Source: Corallococcus sp. AS-1-6 (lineage in GTDB: Bacteria > Myxococcota > Myxococcia > Myxococcales > Myxococcaceae). From it: a stretch of DNA of 64,000 nt. Of the stretch, positions 53,748 to 62,608 are shown in pieces (positions within the stretch are counted from its first letter, which is position 1; every line of letters begins with the position of its first letter). The stretch covers positions 90,832 through 154,831 of the forward strand of contig NZ_JAIQDE010000025.1 in assembly GCF_020037015.1 (NCBI RefSeq), written 5' to 3'. The notes under the pieces were generated by a model. It made no database searches and was not told where the DNA came from. It worked only from the letters and a program-made list of their open reading frames with translations. The position numbers and the translations under genes were made by a program.

Positions 53748-54656
53748 GTGCAGAAGAACGCAGACACCCAGAAGCGCGCCCTGGGCCGGGGCCTGTCCGC
53801 CCTCATCCCCCAGGCCGCCCCCGCCGCGCCGGCCCCCGCCGCGCCGCCGCCGAAGCCCGGCGTGCTCAAGCTGGCCATCGAGTCCATCCACCGCGACCCG
53901 CTCCAGCCCCGCCGCCACTTCGACGAGACCAAGCTCCACGAGCTCACCGAGTCCATCAAGGCGCAGGGCCTGCTCCAGCCCATCCTCGTCCGCAAGAACC
54001 CGAACAAGGGCGGCGACGGCTACCTCATCATCGCGGGCGAGCGCCGCTGGCGCGCCTCCCAGGCCGCGGGCCTGAAGGAGATCCCCGCCATCGTGCGCGA
54101 GGTCACGGAGGCCGAGTCCTTCGAGCTCGCCCTGGTGGAGAACCTCCAGCGCGCGGACCTCAACCCCATTGAAGAGGCGGACGGCTACCGGCGCCTGGTG
54201 GAGGAGTTCAAGCTCACGCAGGAGCAGGTGGCCCAGAAGGTGGGCAAGGAGCGCTCCACCGTCGCGAACGCGCTGCGCCTCCTGGCCCTGCCCCCGGACG
54301 TGAAGGCCATGGTGGCGGACGGGTCGCTGTCCATGGGCCACGCGCGCGCGCTGCTCGGCGTGCCCCGCCTGCCGGAGCTCCAGAACTTGGCGAAGCAGGT
54401 GACGGAGAAGAAGCTGTCCGTGCGCGACACGGAGCGGCTGGTGCAGCAGGGCCGGTCCGCGAAGGGCGGCAAGGACGCAGGAAAGCCGGCGCCCAAGGTG
54501 AGCCCGCAGGTGAAGGCGCTCACCGAGGAGCTGCAGCGTCGGTTGGGAACAAAGGTCCGTCTGTCGGAGAAAAGCCCGGGAAAAGGCACCCTGGAAGTCG
54601 ACTTCTTCTCCTACGATGACCTCGACAGGCTGTTGAAGCTTCTGAGGAAGGAGTAG
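53748..54656 (+). CDS. parB: Chromosome partitioning protein ParB
   Basis: 302 residues from a GTG at 53748. N-terminal ParA-interaction segment (QKRALGRGLSALIP), Ala/Pro linker, CTP-binding domain with PLQPRRHFD and GERRWRASQAAGL (GERRxRA box) and ENLQRADLNPIEEA; helix-turn-helix for parS LTQEQVAQKVGKERSTVANAL, and the C-terminal dimer domain ending LDRLLKLLRKE. ParB is a CTP-dependent clamp loaded at parS. Its 21 recognisable sites lie just upstream. 117 bp separate it from parA. Confidence 0.96.
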   Translation: MQKNADTQKRALGRGLSALIPQAAPAAPAPAAPPPKPGVLKLAIESIHRDPLQPRRHFDETKLHELTESIKAQGLLQPILVRKNPNKGGDGYLIIAGERRWRASQAAGLKEIPAIVREVTEAESFELALVENLQRADLNPIEEADGYRRLVEEFKLTQEQVAQKVGKERSTVANALRLLALPPDVKAMVADGSLSMGHARALLGVPRLPELQNLAKQVTEKKLSVRDTERLVQQGRSAKGGKDAGKPAPKVSPQVKALTEELQRRLGTKVRLSEKSPGKGTLEVDFFSYDDLDRLLKLLRKE

Positions 54657-54659
54657 GGC

Positions 54660-55103
54660 GTGGCGCTCCTTGGCGGGAAGAAAGACGAAGCACCCAGCAA
54701 GCCCCTGTTCAAACGGGAGGAGGATTTCGTGTCGACGCGTCCGGGTGAGGTTCACACGCTTCTGGGCAAGGGAAGCGAGTTCGAGGGGAAGCTCACCTTC
54801 GAAGGTCAGGTTCGAATCGACGGCAAGTTCAACGGGCAGATCGTCACCAAGGACGTGCTCGTCATTGGCGACGGCGCCCGCGTGCAGGCGGAGATCCAGG
54901 CCGGCACCGTCATCATCAACGGCACCGTGGAAGGCAACGTGCGCGCCACGCAGCTCATCGAGCTGAAGCAGCCGGGCCGCGTGAAGGGCAACCTGGAGAC
55001 GCCGTCGCTCTCCATGGACCGCGGCGTCATCTTCGAGGGCTCCCTCAAGATGGAGAACCTGGGCAAGGGCGGCAACCCGCCCCCGCCCGGAGAGAAGAAG
55101 TAG
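54660..55103 (+). CDS. bacM: Bactofilin (BacM-type)
   Basis: 147 residues from a GTG at 54660, 3 bp after the parB stop. The bactofilin core (HTLLGKGSEFEGKLTFEGQV, RIDGKFNGQI, GTVIINGTVEGNVRAT, GRVKGNLETPSLSM) forms a beta-helix that polymerises into filaments without nucleotide. In Myxococcus xanthus the bactofilin encoded next to parAB is BacM, needed for rod shape; the symbol is given on position and size. Basic tail and N-terminal tail flank the core. Confidence 0.88.
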   Translation: MALLGGKKDEAPSKPLFKREEDFVSTRPGEVHTLLGKGSEFEGKLTFEGQVRIDGKFNGQIVTKDVLVIGDGARVQAEIQAGTVIINGTVEGNVRATQLIELKQPGRVKGNLETPSLSMDRGVIFEGSLKMENLGKGGNPPPPGEKK

Positions 55104-55105
55104 CG

Positions 55106-55666
55106 GTGCGCGTCCTCGCGTCCCACGCGCGGAAGACCCCGGGGCTCCTGGGCCTCGGGCTCGTCTCGCTCGGCGTCCTGTTCGGCGGCTGCGAGGGCTG
55201 CCAGAAGAAGACGCCGGCCGGGGACCTCGCGACGGAAGACGCGGGGCTGCGCTCGGGCGTGAAGGTGCCGCTGCCGCCGGGCTGGTCCGCGCAGGTGGCC
55301 ACCGACGGCAGCTTCCAGGCGGGCCCTCCCGGCCGCCCGGCGCTGCGAGTGGATTTGAAGCCGGGGCAGGGCGAGCAGATGCCCTCCTCGGAGACGCTGG
55401 CGGACACCGTCCGTCAGCAGATGAAGCAGTTCACGCTGTCGCTGGACCAGGAGGAGGACACCCCGTCCTTCGCCCTCCTGCGCGTGACCATGGCCCCCTC
55501 CCTGGCGGACGGCGGCGTGGGCCCGGAGGCGCCGGCGTTCTTCGGCGCCCGGCGCGTGGGCGAGGACCTGTTCCTCTGCGCCAGCCTCCCCGGCGCCACC
55601 CCGGAGGAAGTCCGCCTGGCCACCGAGGCCTGCCGTACCATCCAGGTGCAGGCCGCGCCCCGCTGA
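55106..55666 (+). CDS. Predicted lipoprotein downstream of bacM
   Basis: 186 residues from a GTG at 55106, 2 bp after bacM. Signal peptide with lipobox (LGVLFGGC, Cys near 29) and CEGCQKK after it. Mature part: PLPPGWSAQVATDGSFQAGP, and a C-terminal CASLPGATPEEVRLATEACR. Resembles small lipoproteins with a PsbP-like or DUF1795-like fold, but no family is certain. Tight spacing suggests the same transcript as parB-bacM. Confidence 0.65.
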   Translation: MRVLASHARKTPGLLGLGLVSLGVLFGGCEGCQKKTPAGDLATEDAGLRSGVKVPLPPGWSAQVATDGSFQAGPPGRPALRVDLKPGQGEQMPSSETLADTVRQQMKQFTLSLDQEEDTPSFALLRVTMAPSLADGGVGPEAPAFFGARRVGEDLFLCASLPGATPEEVRLATEACRTIQVQAAPR

Positions 55667-55717
55667 CAGTCCCTGCGTGAGGGCCGCGGCCTCCTGATGA
55701 AGGAGCGCGGAGGCCCC

Positions 55718-56167
55718 ATGGACGACTGGCGCAAGAACCTCATCGAAGACGCGGAAGGCATTGGCGAGCTGCTCGCGCGCACGAAGCGCATCGCCGTGCT
55801 GGGCATCCGCCCGGAAGCGCAGGCGGACAGGCCCGCGCACGCCATCCCGAAGTTCCTCCAGGACCACGGCTTCACCGTGCTGCCCGTGCCCACGCACGGC
55901 GAGCAGGGGAGCATCCTGGGCGAGCCCGTCTCCGCGTCGGTGAAGGACGTGCCCGGGGAGGTGGACGTGGTGCAGGTGTTCCTCAAGCCGGACGACATCG
56001 ACGCGCACGTGGACGCGATGCTGGCGAAGAAGCCGGGCGCGGTCTGGTTCCAGTTGGGCATCCGCAACGACGCCGCGGCCGAGCGGCTGGCGCGCGCGGG
56101 CATCCGCGTGGTGCAGGACCACTGCATGAAGGTGGAGTGGAAGAAGCGCCACCCGGACGCCCGATAA
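55718..56167 (+). CDS. CoA-binding protein (CoA_binding_2 / YccU-like)
   Basis: 149 residues from the ATG at 55718, preceded by GGAGG. Rossmann-like CoA-binding fold: KRIAVLGIRPEAQADRPAHA, FTVLPVPTHG, VDVVQVFLKPDDIDAHVDAML (in part) and AVWFQLGIRNDAAAERLARAGI, with the final DHCMKVEW. These are the YccU/CoA_binding_2 marks; the family's role is poorly known. Confidence 0.88.
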   Translation: MDDWRKNLIEDAEGIGELLARTKRIAVLGIRPEAQADRPAHAIPKFLQDHGFTVLPVPTHGEQGSILGEPVSASVKDVPGEVDVVQVFLKPDDIDAHVDAMLAKKPGAVWFQLGIRNDAAAERLARAGIRVVQDHCMKVEWKKRHPDAR

Positions 56168-56430
56168 GCGGCCACGAAGGGGGCCCCGGGAACGTCCTGC
56201 GCGGCCCGGGTGTCCTCATTACGTGAGGAGCGTGAGGTTTCCGGTGACTGAGACTGGCAGGGGATGGACTTCGGGACCGGCCCGGGGTGCAATTCCGTCC
56301 ACGTGCTGTCAGCCGGAGTCCCCGGGACTTCCCGAAAGCCTTCCGACTTCCTAACCTTAGCCTCCCGACCTGTGTCGAGCGCCCGCCCGTCCCGGGTCTT
56401 CACGCTGTGCCCCTCGTAAGGAGTCCGCGC

Positions 56431-56622
56431 ATGACGCTCACCGAGATGCTTCCCCTCCCCCTGGCCGCCGTGGAGATCGGGCCCCTGGGTGAGCAGTTGG
56501 CGGCGGCGGGTGGACTGGTGATTACCGCGGCCGCCGCGCTCTGGGCCGCGTGGACCCGCCCGCAGCAGCAGCCGGCTCCGGTGCCGGTGCCCGCGCGCCG
56601 CGCTCCTCCGCGCCGCCGCTAG
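56431..56622 (+). CDS. Small single-pass membrane protein
   Basis: 63 residues from the ATG at 56431, with CGTAAGGAG just upstream. One hydrophobic segment (AAAGGLVITAAAALWAAW), then a Pro/Arg-rich basic tail (PVPARRAPPRRR). No family recognised. The strong ribosome site supports translation. 263 bp of apparently non-coding DNA precedes it. Confidence 0.55.
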   Translation: MTLTEMLPLPLAAVEIGPLGEQLAAAGGLVITAAAALWAAWTRPQQQPAPVPVPARRAPPRRR

Positions 56623-56661
56623 GCCCGTCCGCGGCACCCGCCTTCTGGATTCGGGCCCTGC

Positions 56662-56689
56662 CCCGGCGCCGCTGAAGCGCAGCGCCGGG
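56662..56689. terminator. Hairpin between convergent genes
   Basis: CCCGGCGC (56662-56669) and GCGCCGGG (56682-56689) form an 8-bp stem in the 79-bp gap between the small membrane protein and egtD, which converge. No U-tract on either side, so the role as a terminator is uncertain. Confidence 0.4.
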
Positions 56690-56701
56690 CGGCCCTGAGT
56701 C

Positions 56702-57727
56702 CTACCGCTTCATCGCCAGCGACAGCGCGAAGTCTCCGTCCGCGTCCGTCCACCACGCGGCCAGGTCGAGGCCCGCGTCGCCCAGCTCCGACTGCACCTG
56801 CTCACGACAGAACTTGCAGCTCACCTCCGTGCGCAGACATTCGCCCTGCGCGAAGTCCACGCGCCGCTCCAGGTCCTTCAGCCACACGGTCTGGGCCTTG
56901 CGGGAGATGAGCCGCATCTCGATCCACTTGTTCGCTTCGTCGAACGGGGCCAGGTGCTCGAAGGCCTCCGGGTCGAAGTCCGCGTTCAGCTCGCGGTTGA
57001 GCACGCGCAGCACGTTGCGGTTGAAGTCCGCCGTCACGCCCGCGCTGTCGTTGTAGGCGGCGAAGAGGCGCTCGCGGTCCTTGAGGAGGTCCGTGCCCAG
57101 CAGCAGCCCGTCCCCCGGCTTGAGCCCTGACGCCAGCTCGCGCAGGAACAGCGCGCGCTGCGCGGGCTTCAGGTTGCCGATGGTGCCGCCCAGGAAGGCG
57201 ACGAGCCGCCGGCCGCCGCCCGGGATGCGGCCCAGGTGCTGCTCGAAGTCGCCCACCACCGCGTGCACGGCGATGCGCGGGTACTCGCGCGCCAGCCCCT
57301 CCGCGGCCTTGCGCAGGAAGGCCTCGCTCACGTCGAAGGGCACGAAGCGCTTGAGCTGTCCGGCCGCGTCCATCGCGTCCAGCAGCAGGCGCGTCTTCTC
57401 GCTGGTGCCGCTGCCCAGCTCCACCAGCGTGTCCGCGCCGCTCAGCCGGGCCACGTCGTCCGCGTGGGCGCGCAGGATCTCCCGCTCGCGGCGCGTGGGG
57501 TAGTACTCCGGCAGGCGGGTGATGTCGTCGAAGAGCTGGCTGCCGCGCTCGTCGTAGAGCCACTTGGGGCTCAGCTCCTTGTGGGGCGCGTGGCAGAGCC
57601 CCTCCAGGACCTCCGCGCGCAGCGCCCGGCGCGCGTCCCCGGGTTGCACGTGCACGTCCACCTTCACACCCGGCGACGCGTAGCCGTCCGCGATGCGTGC
57701 CTCGCCCTGCTCCGACCTCATCCTCAT
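56702..57727 (-). CDS. egtD: Histidine N-alpha-trimethyltransferase EgtD (ergothioneine)
   Basis: 341 residues. SAM-dependent formation of hercynine from histidine, the first ergothioneine step. Visible: ELSPKWLYDERGSQLFDDIT, YYPTRREREIL, VELGSGTSEKTRLLLDAM (SAM motif), FLGGTIGNL, YNDSAGVTADFNRNVLRVLN and EMRLISRKAQTV, all EgtD signatures. Starts 7 bp after egtB. Confidence 0.94.
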   Translation of the reverse strand: MRMRSEQGEARIADGYASPGVKVDVHVQPGDARRALRAEVLEGLCHAPHKELSPKWLYDERGSQLFDDITRLPEYYPTRREREILRAHADDVARLSGADTLVELGSGTSEKTRLLLDAMDAAGQLKRFVPFDVSEAFLRKAAEGLAREYPRIAVHAVVGDFEQHLGRIPGGGRRLVAFLGGTIGNLKPAQRALFLRELASGLKPGDGLLLGTDLLKDRERLFAAYNDSAGVTADFNRNVLRVLNRELNADFDPEAFEHLAPFDEANKWIEMRLISRKAQTVWLKDLERRVDFAQGECLRTEVSCKFCREQVQSELGDAGLDLAAWWTDADGDFALSLAMKR

Positions 57728-57734
57728 GTCACCC

Positions 57735-59072
57735 TCACCTCACATCGCGTGCACAGCGGAAGCCGGCGAAGATCTGCCGGCGGATGGGGAAGTCCCAGTT
57801 GCGGAAGCTGTTGCGCACCGCCACGGGCGCGCTCGCCCAGGCGCCGCCGCGCAGCACCTTGGACGTGTCTCCGAAGAAGACCTCCGAGTACTCGCGGTAC
57901 GGAAAGGCCCGGAAGCCCGCGTACGGCTGGAAGTCGCTGGCGGTCCATTCCCAGACGTCGCCCAGGAGGCCCCAGACGCCGTCCGCGCTGCGGCCCGAAG
58001 GGTGGCTGCCCACGGGTGACGGCCCCCAGCGCGTCCCGCCCAGGTTGGCGTGCGCGTCCGTGGGAACAGCGTCTCCCCAGGGGTGCGCGCGCGGGACGCC
58101 GTCGCTGCCCTGCGCGGCCTTCTCCCACTCGGCCTCCGTGGGCAGGCGCTTGCCGGCCCACCGCGCGTACGCGTCCGCCTCGTACCAGGACACGTGCTGC
58201 ACGGGTTCGTCCCTGGGCAGCGGCTCCACCGCGCCGAAGCGGCGGCGCAGCCAGACGTGCTGGCCCTGGGGAATCCAGAAGAGCGGATGGCGGAGGTTCT
58301 CCGCCTGGATCCACGCGAAGCCTTTCGGATCCCACCACCGTGGATCCTCGTAGCCGCCGGACTCCACGAACACGAGGAAGTCCCCCGTGGTGACGGGGTG
58401 CGCGTCCAGCAGGAAGGGCGCCACGTCCACGACGTGCCGGGGGCGCTCGTTGTCGTAGGCCCACGGGTCGTCGCTGCCCAGGCGCACCGGGCCGCCGGGG
58501 ATGAAGACCTCGTGCTGCGGCACCGCGCCGGGGCGAGGCCGCGGGGCCTCCACCGGGTGGTACTCCACGTGGGTCATCAGTTGCAGCGTGGCGGCCAGCG
58601 TCTCCGCGTGCTGCTGCGCGTGCTGCGCCACCATGCCGAAGACGAAGCCGCCGTGGAGCAGCGGATCCGCGCTGTCCTCGGGCAGCGCCTCCAGGTGCGC
58701 CTCCACCGCCGCGCGCACGCGGGTGGCGTAGGCCCAGGCGGCCTCCGGCTCCAGCAGGGGCAGCGCGGAGCGCGTGTTCCGCGGGTGGCGGAAGGCGTCG
58801 TAGATGGCGTCGAACGCGGGGTCCGTGAAGGCCGGGGCCCCCAGCGCGCGCAAGAGCCACTGCTCCTCGTAGTTCGCCACGTGGGCCACGTCCCAGACCA
58901 GCGGGGACATGAGCGGCGAGTGCTGCCGCATCAGCTCCGCCTCCGGCAGCGGCGCGAGCATCGCCTGGATGCGCTCCCGCCCCGCCTCCAGCTCCCGCCA
59001 GGCCCGGGCCTTCCACGGCACGGCCTGCTGGAGGACTCGGGCGCTCCCCTGTTCCTGGCTCCTCAGCGACAT
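57735..59072 (-). CDS. egtB: Hercynine sulfoxide synthase EgtB (ergothioneine)
   Basis: 445 residues from the ATG at 59072. N-terminal DinB-like iron-binding domain (LMSPLVWDVAHVANYEEQWL, HAQQHAETLAATLQ) and C-terminal formylglycine-generating-enzyme-like domain (VFIPGGPVRLGSDD, WYEADAYARWAGKRLPTEAEW, GDVWEWTASDF, VLRGGAWASAP). It couples hercynine with a thiol (cysteine or gamma-glutamylcysteine) using O2. The egtB-egtD pair without egtA, C or E in view fits the shorter bacterial pathway. Next to gshB-dependent thiols, it adds a second low-molecular-weight thiol. Confidence 0.92.
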   Translation of the reverse strand: MSLRSQEQGSARVLQQAVPWKARAWRELEAGRERIQAMLAPLPEAELMRQHSPLMSPLVWDVAHVANYEEQWLLRALGAPAFTDPAFDAIYDAFRHPRNTRSALPLLEPEAAWAYATRVRAAVEAHLEALPEDSADPLLHGGFVFGMVAQHAQQHAETLAATLQLMTHVEYHPVEAPRPRPGAVPQHEVFIPGGPVRLGSDDPWAYDNERPRHVVDVAPFLLDAHPVTTGDFLVFVESGGYEDPRWWDPKGFAWIQAENLRHPLFWIPQGQHVWLRRRFGAVEPLPRDEPVQHVSWYEADAYARWAGKRLPTEAEWEKAAQGSDGVPRAHPWGDAVPTDAHANLGGTRWGPSPVGSHPSGRSADGVWGLLGDVWEWTASDFQPYAGFRAFPYREYSEVFFGDTSKVLRGGAWASAPVAVRNSFRNWDFPIRRQIFAGFRCARDVR

Positions 59073-59283
59073 GGTCGGCCCAAGGTAGGAAGGGGCTCCA
59101 GGCCCCGCTAACCCCCCGGGCCCCCCTGGTGGGACAGACCCGTGAGGGAGCACACGTTTGCGAGCCCGCTTCCCCTCCGCAGTGACGCGGAGTCCTAGCG
59201 AAGGAAGCAGACCCTGTCCGGGAATTCTGGACCGGAGAGTTCGTTTCTGTCCAAAAGATACTCCCGCGGAGGCGGTTCCTGGC

Positions 59284-59946
59284 TCAGGGCGGGCCCCGCT
59301 GGCGGCGCGCCTGGAGCCGGTCCAGCAGTTGGAGCAGGTCGAACCGGGGCGGCAGCCGCCACCGGCGCCACATGGCGGTGAGGCGCAGCAGGCTGGCCCC
59401 GGCGATGGCGGCGGCCTCGGCCAGGGGCGCGGGCACCTCCAGGCCCACCGCGAGCGCGACGTAGAGCAGGCCGCACAGCAGCGCGACGGAGGCGAACAGC
59501 TCGCCGGGGGCGACCAGGGCGGTGCGCTCGCCCAGGAGCACGTCCCGGATGACGCCGCCGCCCACGGAGGTGACGACCCCCAGGAACACCGCGGACGGCA
59601 GGGGCAACTGGAACGTGAGCGCCTTCTCCAGCCCCAGCACCACCCACATGCCCAACAGCAGCGCGTCCACCACGTCCAGCGCCCGGTGCAGCCGGGACAG
59701 CCACGGCCCGAAGAGGACGGCCAGCGCCGCGCACGCGCCCACCGCCAGCAGGTAGCGCGACGAGCGCAGCGCCGCGGGCGTCTCCCCGAGCAGCACGTCG
59801 CGCAGCATCCCGCCCCCCACGCTGGTGCAGATGGACAGGGCCAGCACCGCCATGGCGTCCAGCTCCCGCCGCAGCGCGTGCAGCGCCCCCGACAGGGCCC
59901 CCAGCCCCACCGCGCCCAGCTCCAGGTAGACGGGCAGCATCAGCAT
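59284..59946 (-). CDS. TRIC-type cation channel family protein (UPF0126)
   Basis: 220 residues from the ATG at 59946 (GGGAGG upstream); a further ATG at 60009 is possible. Two repeats of the UPF0126 motif: SICTSVGGGMLRDVLLGE (about 35-52) and GVVTSVGGGVIRDVLLGER (about 120-138), inside seven hydrophobic segments. Prokaryotic TRIC proteins are trimeric monovalent cation channels. Substrate and physiological role unknown. Confidence 0.88.
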   Translation of the reverse strand: MLMLPVYLELGAVGLGALSGALHALRRELDAMAVLALSICTSVGGGMLRDVLLGETPAALRSSRYLLAVGACAALAVLFGPWLSRLHRALDVVDALLLGMWVVLGLEKALTFQLPLPSAVFLGVVTSVGGGVIRDVLLGERTALVAPGELFASVALLCGLLYVALAVGLEVPAPLAEAAAIAGASLLRLTAMWRRWRLPPRFDLLQLLDRLQARRQRGPP

Positions 59947-60069
59947 GACTCCCGAACCTCCCAGAGTGGCCGACCCGGCCCCAAGGGGGTCACCCTCCAA
60001 GGCGGTCATCTGTCCACCAGTTGTCGGGGTATTCCGGGAAGGCGTGCCCGTGTGGGGGAGGGGGTCTCT

Positions 60070-60459
60070 ATGCTGCGGGACATGGTTGAGCCCGTGCCGC
60101 ACAAGCCCGTGCTGGTGGTGGAGGACGACGAGGACGCTCGCGCCGCCATCGCCGAAATCCTGGAGGCCGACGGCTACGAGGTGGCCGTCGCCGCCAATGG
60201 CCGCGAGGCCCTGGACGAGCTGCGCCACCTGCCCCCGCCGAGCCTCATCCTGCTGGACCTGATGATGCCGGTGATGGACGGCCCGGAGTTCCTGCGCCAC
60301 CTGCGCGCGGACTGGCCCCGGCTGAAGGCCGTGCCGGTGCTGCTGCTGTCGGGCGTGGGGGCGGAGGCGCTGCCGGACACGGGCGGCCTCTTGAAGAAGC
60401 CCATCGTCCCGGACGAGCTGCTGGCCACCGTCAGCCGGCTGTCCGGCCGGAGCGCGTGA
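60070..60459 (+). CDS. Stand-alone response regulator (receiver domain)
   Basis: 129 residues from the ATG at 60070 (GGGGGAGGGG upstream); an ATG at 60082 is an alternative. A single REC domain: VLVVEDDEDARAAIAEIL (acidic pocket), LILLDLMMPVMDG (phosphorylated Asp), LLLSGVGAE (Thr/Ser) and LLKKPIVPDELLATV (Lys). No output domain; works as a CheY-like relay. No kinase adjacent. Confidence 0.9.
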   Translation: MLRDMVEPVPHKPVLVVEDDEDARAAIAEILEADGYEVAVAANGREALDELRHLPPPSLILLDLMMPVMDGPEFLRHLRADWPRLKAVPVLLLSGVGAEALPDTGGLLKKPIVPDELLATVSRLSGRSA

Positions 60460-60481
60460 GGCGCGGGGCGGCCCGGGTGTG

Positions 60482-60751
60482 TCAGCCCAGCCGCGTCACC
60501 GCGAGCAGCGTGAGCGTGCTGGCGCGCGGGTCCTTCTCGTAGAGCAGCTCCAGGTCGTGGCCCTCCACGCGGTGCCGCGCCGGTCCCGCCACCGAGTCCT
60601 GCGACTTCGACCGCTCCGCCAGCCGCGCCAGCGCCTGCTGCAGGGCCTCGAAGGCCTCCGAGGACATCCGTCCCACCTCCCGCCACGCGGGCGGCGCGTA
60701 GTGGACGCGGTAGGGCAGGACCAGGCGGTTTCTCGCGGAAGACTGGGACAC
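60482..60751 (-). CDS. Small RelE/ParE-like protein
   Basis: 89 residues from a GTG at 60751. The pattern RNRLVLPYRVHYAPPAWREV, ALQQALARLAERSKSQDS and LELLYEKDPRASTLTLLAVTRL resembles the RelE/ParE toxin fold (beta-hairpin, two helices, three-strand sheet). No antitoxin gene is adjacent on this strand, so a toxin role is uncertain. It converges with the response regulator. Confidence 0.5.
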   Translation of the reverse strand: MSQSSARNRLVLPYRVHYAPPAWREVGRMSSEAFEALQQALARLAERSKSQDSVAGPARHRVEGHDLELLYEKDPRASTLTLLAVTRLG

Positions 60752-61072
60752 GGGTTCGGTACCTCGACGCTCCTCGCTCCCGAGCTCTTGCGAACCGCGT
60801 GCCCGCCCGTCGCTCTCGGGAATTCCGGGCACTTTCACAGGGGGTCGGACGTGACGTCTGAAGAAGTTACGGGCCGTCCCGAAACCGTAGGGGAAGAAAT
60901 GACTGGCCGTATGGCAGGCCCGGAAGAGGGGTGAAGGGCCCCTGGCCGTCCGTCCGGGTGGGGCTGGGGCGGGCCTGGGGGGCGAGGTGGCTGCCCCCTT
61001 CCGCGTGGGGTGCGCAGCCTTGAGGGGACGGGCCCGCTCCCGGCGTCCGCTTACCCCCGAGGAGGCACACCC
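60752..61072. other. Intergenic region (321 bp), divergent promoters
   Basis: Lies between a minus-strand RelE-like gene and a plus-strand membrane gene. It holds a palindromic CGGGAATTCCGG near 60819 and GACGTGACGTC at 60848, which might be regulator sites. The right half is purine-rich with no good frame. Nothing else recognised. Confidence 0.45.
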
Positions 61073-61582
61073 ATGGCACGGAGGACCCCCACCCCCTGGT
61101 CGCTGACGAACGGGGTGTTGTTTGGCCTGGCGGCGGGCGTGTTGCTGGCGCTGGCGCAGATGGCGTTGGCGGTGGCGGCGGGGGAGGGGCCGCTGGTGCC
61201 GGTGCGGATGACGGCGGCGGTGGCGCTGGGGCCGCCGGCCTTCACGCCGCAGGTGTCCACGGCGCTGGCCGTGGCGGTGGGGCTGGGGGTGCACCTGGCC
61301 ATCTCGGCGGGCTGGGGCGTGGTGTACTCGCTGCTGGACGCGATGCTGCCGGTGGACGGGCGGGGGCGCTGGGAGTTCCAGGCGGCGGTGGGGATGCTCT
61401 TCGGCATCTTCGTGTGGCTGGTGGACTTCCAACTGCTGGCGCGCGGCTCCTTCCCCTGGTTCCTGAGCGTCCCGCAGTTCCTCCAGATTGTGTGGCACGC
61501 GGTGTTCCTGGGGCTGCCCATGGCCCTGCTCTTCACCGCGGCCGAGCGCCGGCGCGCGCCCGTGCCCGAGCCCACCCCCTGA
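61073..61582 (+). CDS. Small integral membrane protein
   Basis: 169 residues from the ATG at 61073, with GAGGAGG upstream. Four hydrophobic segments: GVLFGLAAGVLLALAQMALA, LAVAVGLGVHLAISAGWGVV, VGMLFGIFVWLVDFQLLA and WHAVFLGLPMALLFTAA. No recognised family; resembles uncharacterised four-TM proteins. Confidence 0.7.
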   Translation: MARRTPTPWSLTNGVLFGLAAGVLLALAQMALAVAAGEGPLVPVRMTAAVALGPPAFTPQVSTALAVAVGLGVHLAISAGWGVVYSLLDAMLPVDGRGRWEFQAAVGMLFGIFVWLVDFQLLARGSFPWFLSVPQFLQIVWHAVFLGLPMALLFTAAERRRAPVPEPTP

Positions 61583-61639
61583 GAGGGGCAGGCCCGTGAG
61601 GGCGTGGCGGGTCGGAAAAAACGCCAGAGGTAAGGTGAC

Positions 61640-62089
61640 ATGACCCGACCTTCAGGGTTATGCCCAGCGCCCGGTGCCATGGAGGCGCTTCGCACCCGGG
61701 ACAAGGGAATGGACACGGAACTGGCGGGAATCCTCGGCGCGGCGGCGCGGAACGTGCGGGTGAAGCTGGGTCTGACGCAGGCGGACGTGGCGGACCGCAT
61801 CGGCATGGCGTCGGAGGTGTATGGCCGGCTGGAGCGCGGCCACATGCTGCCGAGCGTGCAGAACCTGCGCCGCCTGTGCGTCGTCCTGAACATCCCGCCG
61901 CACGACCTGCTGGGGTTGGGCGAGGAGTTCGCGGCGCCGCCGCCGAAGGAGAAGCCCCGGGCGCGGACGGAGGAGGACGTGCCGGAGATGCGGCGGCTGA
62001 TGCGCAACCTGCGGCGGCTGACGCCGGTGCAGTTGAAGCTGATGAACCTGGTGGCGTCCGCGATGCAGCAGCAGAAGAAGAAGCCCTGA
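61640..62089 (+). CDS. XRE-family helix-turn-helix regulator
   Basis: 149 residues from the ATG at 61640 (GGTAAGG upstream); ATGs at 61679 and 61709 are in frame and the last (MDTELAGILG) is also plausible. XRE DNA-binding domain: ARNVRVKLGLTQADVADRIG, SEVYGRLERGHMLPSVQNL, then an acidic/basic C-terminus (RRLMRNLRRLTPVQLKLMN). Probably controls nearby genes; 28 bp separate it from the cupin gene. Confidence 0.85.
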   Translation: MTRPSGLCPAPGAMEALRTRDKGMDTELAGILGAAARNVRVKLGLTQADVADRIGMASEVYGRLERGHMLPSVQNLRRLCVVLNIPPHDLLGLGEEFAAPPPKEKPRARTEEDVPEMRRLMRNLRRLTPVQLKLMNLVASAMQQQKKKP

Positions 62090-62117
62090 GGGGGCGCGGC
62101 GTTAGACTGGGTCCACC

Positions 62118-62603
62118 ATGGTTGAAGAGCTGGTGAGGAGGTTGGACCTCAAGCCCCATCCGGAGGGTGGCTACTACCGGGAGACGTACCGGGCGGCCTT
62201 CCAGGTGCAGACGCTCCGGGGGCGGAGGTCCGCGGGGACGGCCATCTACTACCTGTTGCAGCGGGGGGAGTTCTCCGCGTGGCACCGGGTGGTGGGCGCG
62301 GACGAGCTGTGGCTGTTCCACGACGGGGAGCCGCTGGCGTTGCACCTGGTGCACGAGGACGGCCGGGTGGAGTCCCCGGTGCTGGGGCGGGACGTGACGC
62401 AGGGCCAGCAGCCGCAGGTGCTGGTGCCGGCGGGGGTGCTGCAGGCGGCGGAGCCGCTGGGCGCGTACACGCTGGTGGGCTGCACGGTGTCGCCGGGGTT
62501 CGAGTTCGCGGACTTCGAGCTGCCGGGGGTGGAGTCGCTGGTGGCCCGCCACCCGGCGCACGAGGCGCTGCTGCGGAGGTTCGCGAAGGCCGGAAGGCGC
62601 TGA
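62118..62603 (+). CDS. Cupin domain protein (DUF985)
   Basis: 161 residues. DUF985 cupin pattern: LDLKPHPEGGYYRETYRA, TAIYYLLQRGEFSAWHRV, DELWLFHDGEPLALH, VLVPAGVLQAAEPLGAYTLV and SPGFEFADFEL. These proteins lie near RmlC-like cupins and lack known activity. Probably cotranscribed with the XRE gene. Confidence 0.87.
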   Translation: MVEELVRRLDLKPHPEGGYYRETYRAAFQVQTLRGRRSAGTAIYYLLQRGEFSAWHRVVGADELWLFHDGEPLALHLVHEDGRVESPVLGRDVTQGQQPQVLVPAGVLQAAEPLGAYTLVGCTVSPGFEFADFELPGVESLVARHPAHEALLRRFAKAGRR

Positions 62604-62608
62604 AGGGC

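Noticed and set aside
61600..61640. Terminator at the A-run before the XRE gene
   Set aside because: GGAAAAAACGCC has no stem beside it in the direction that would give a U-tract, and no minus-strand gene ends here.
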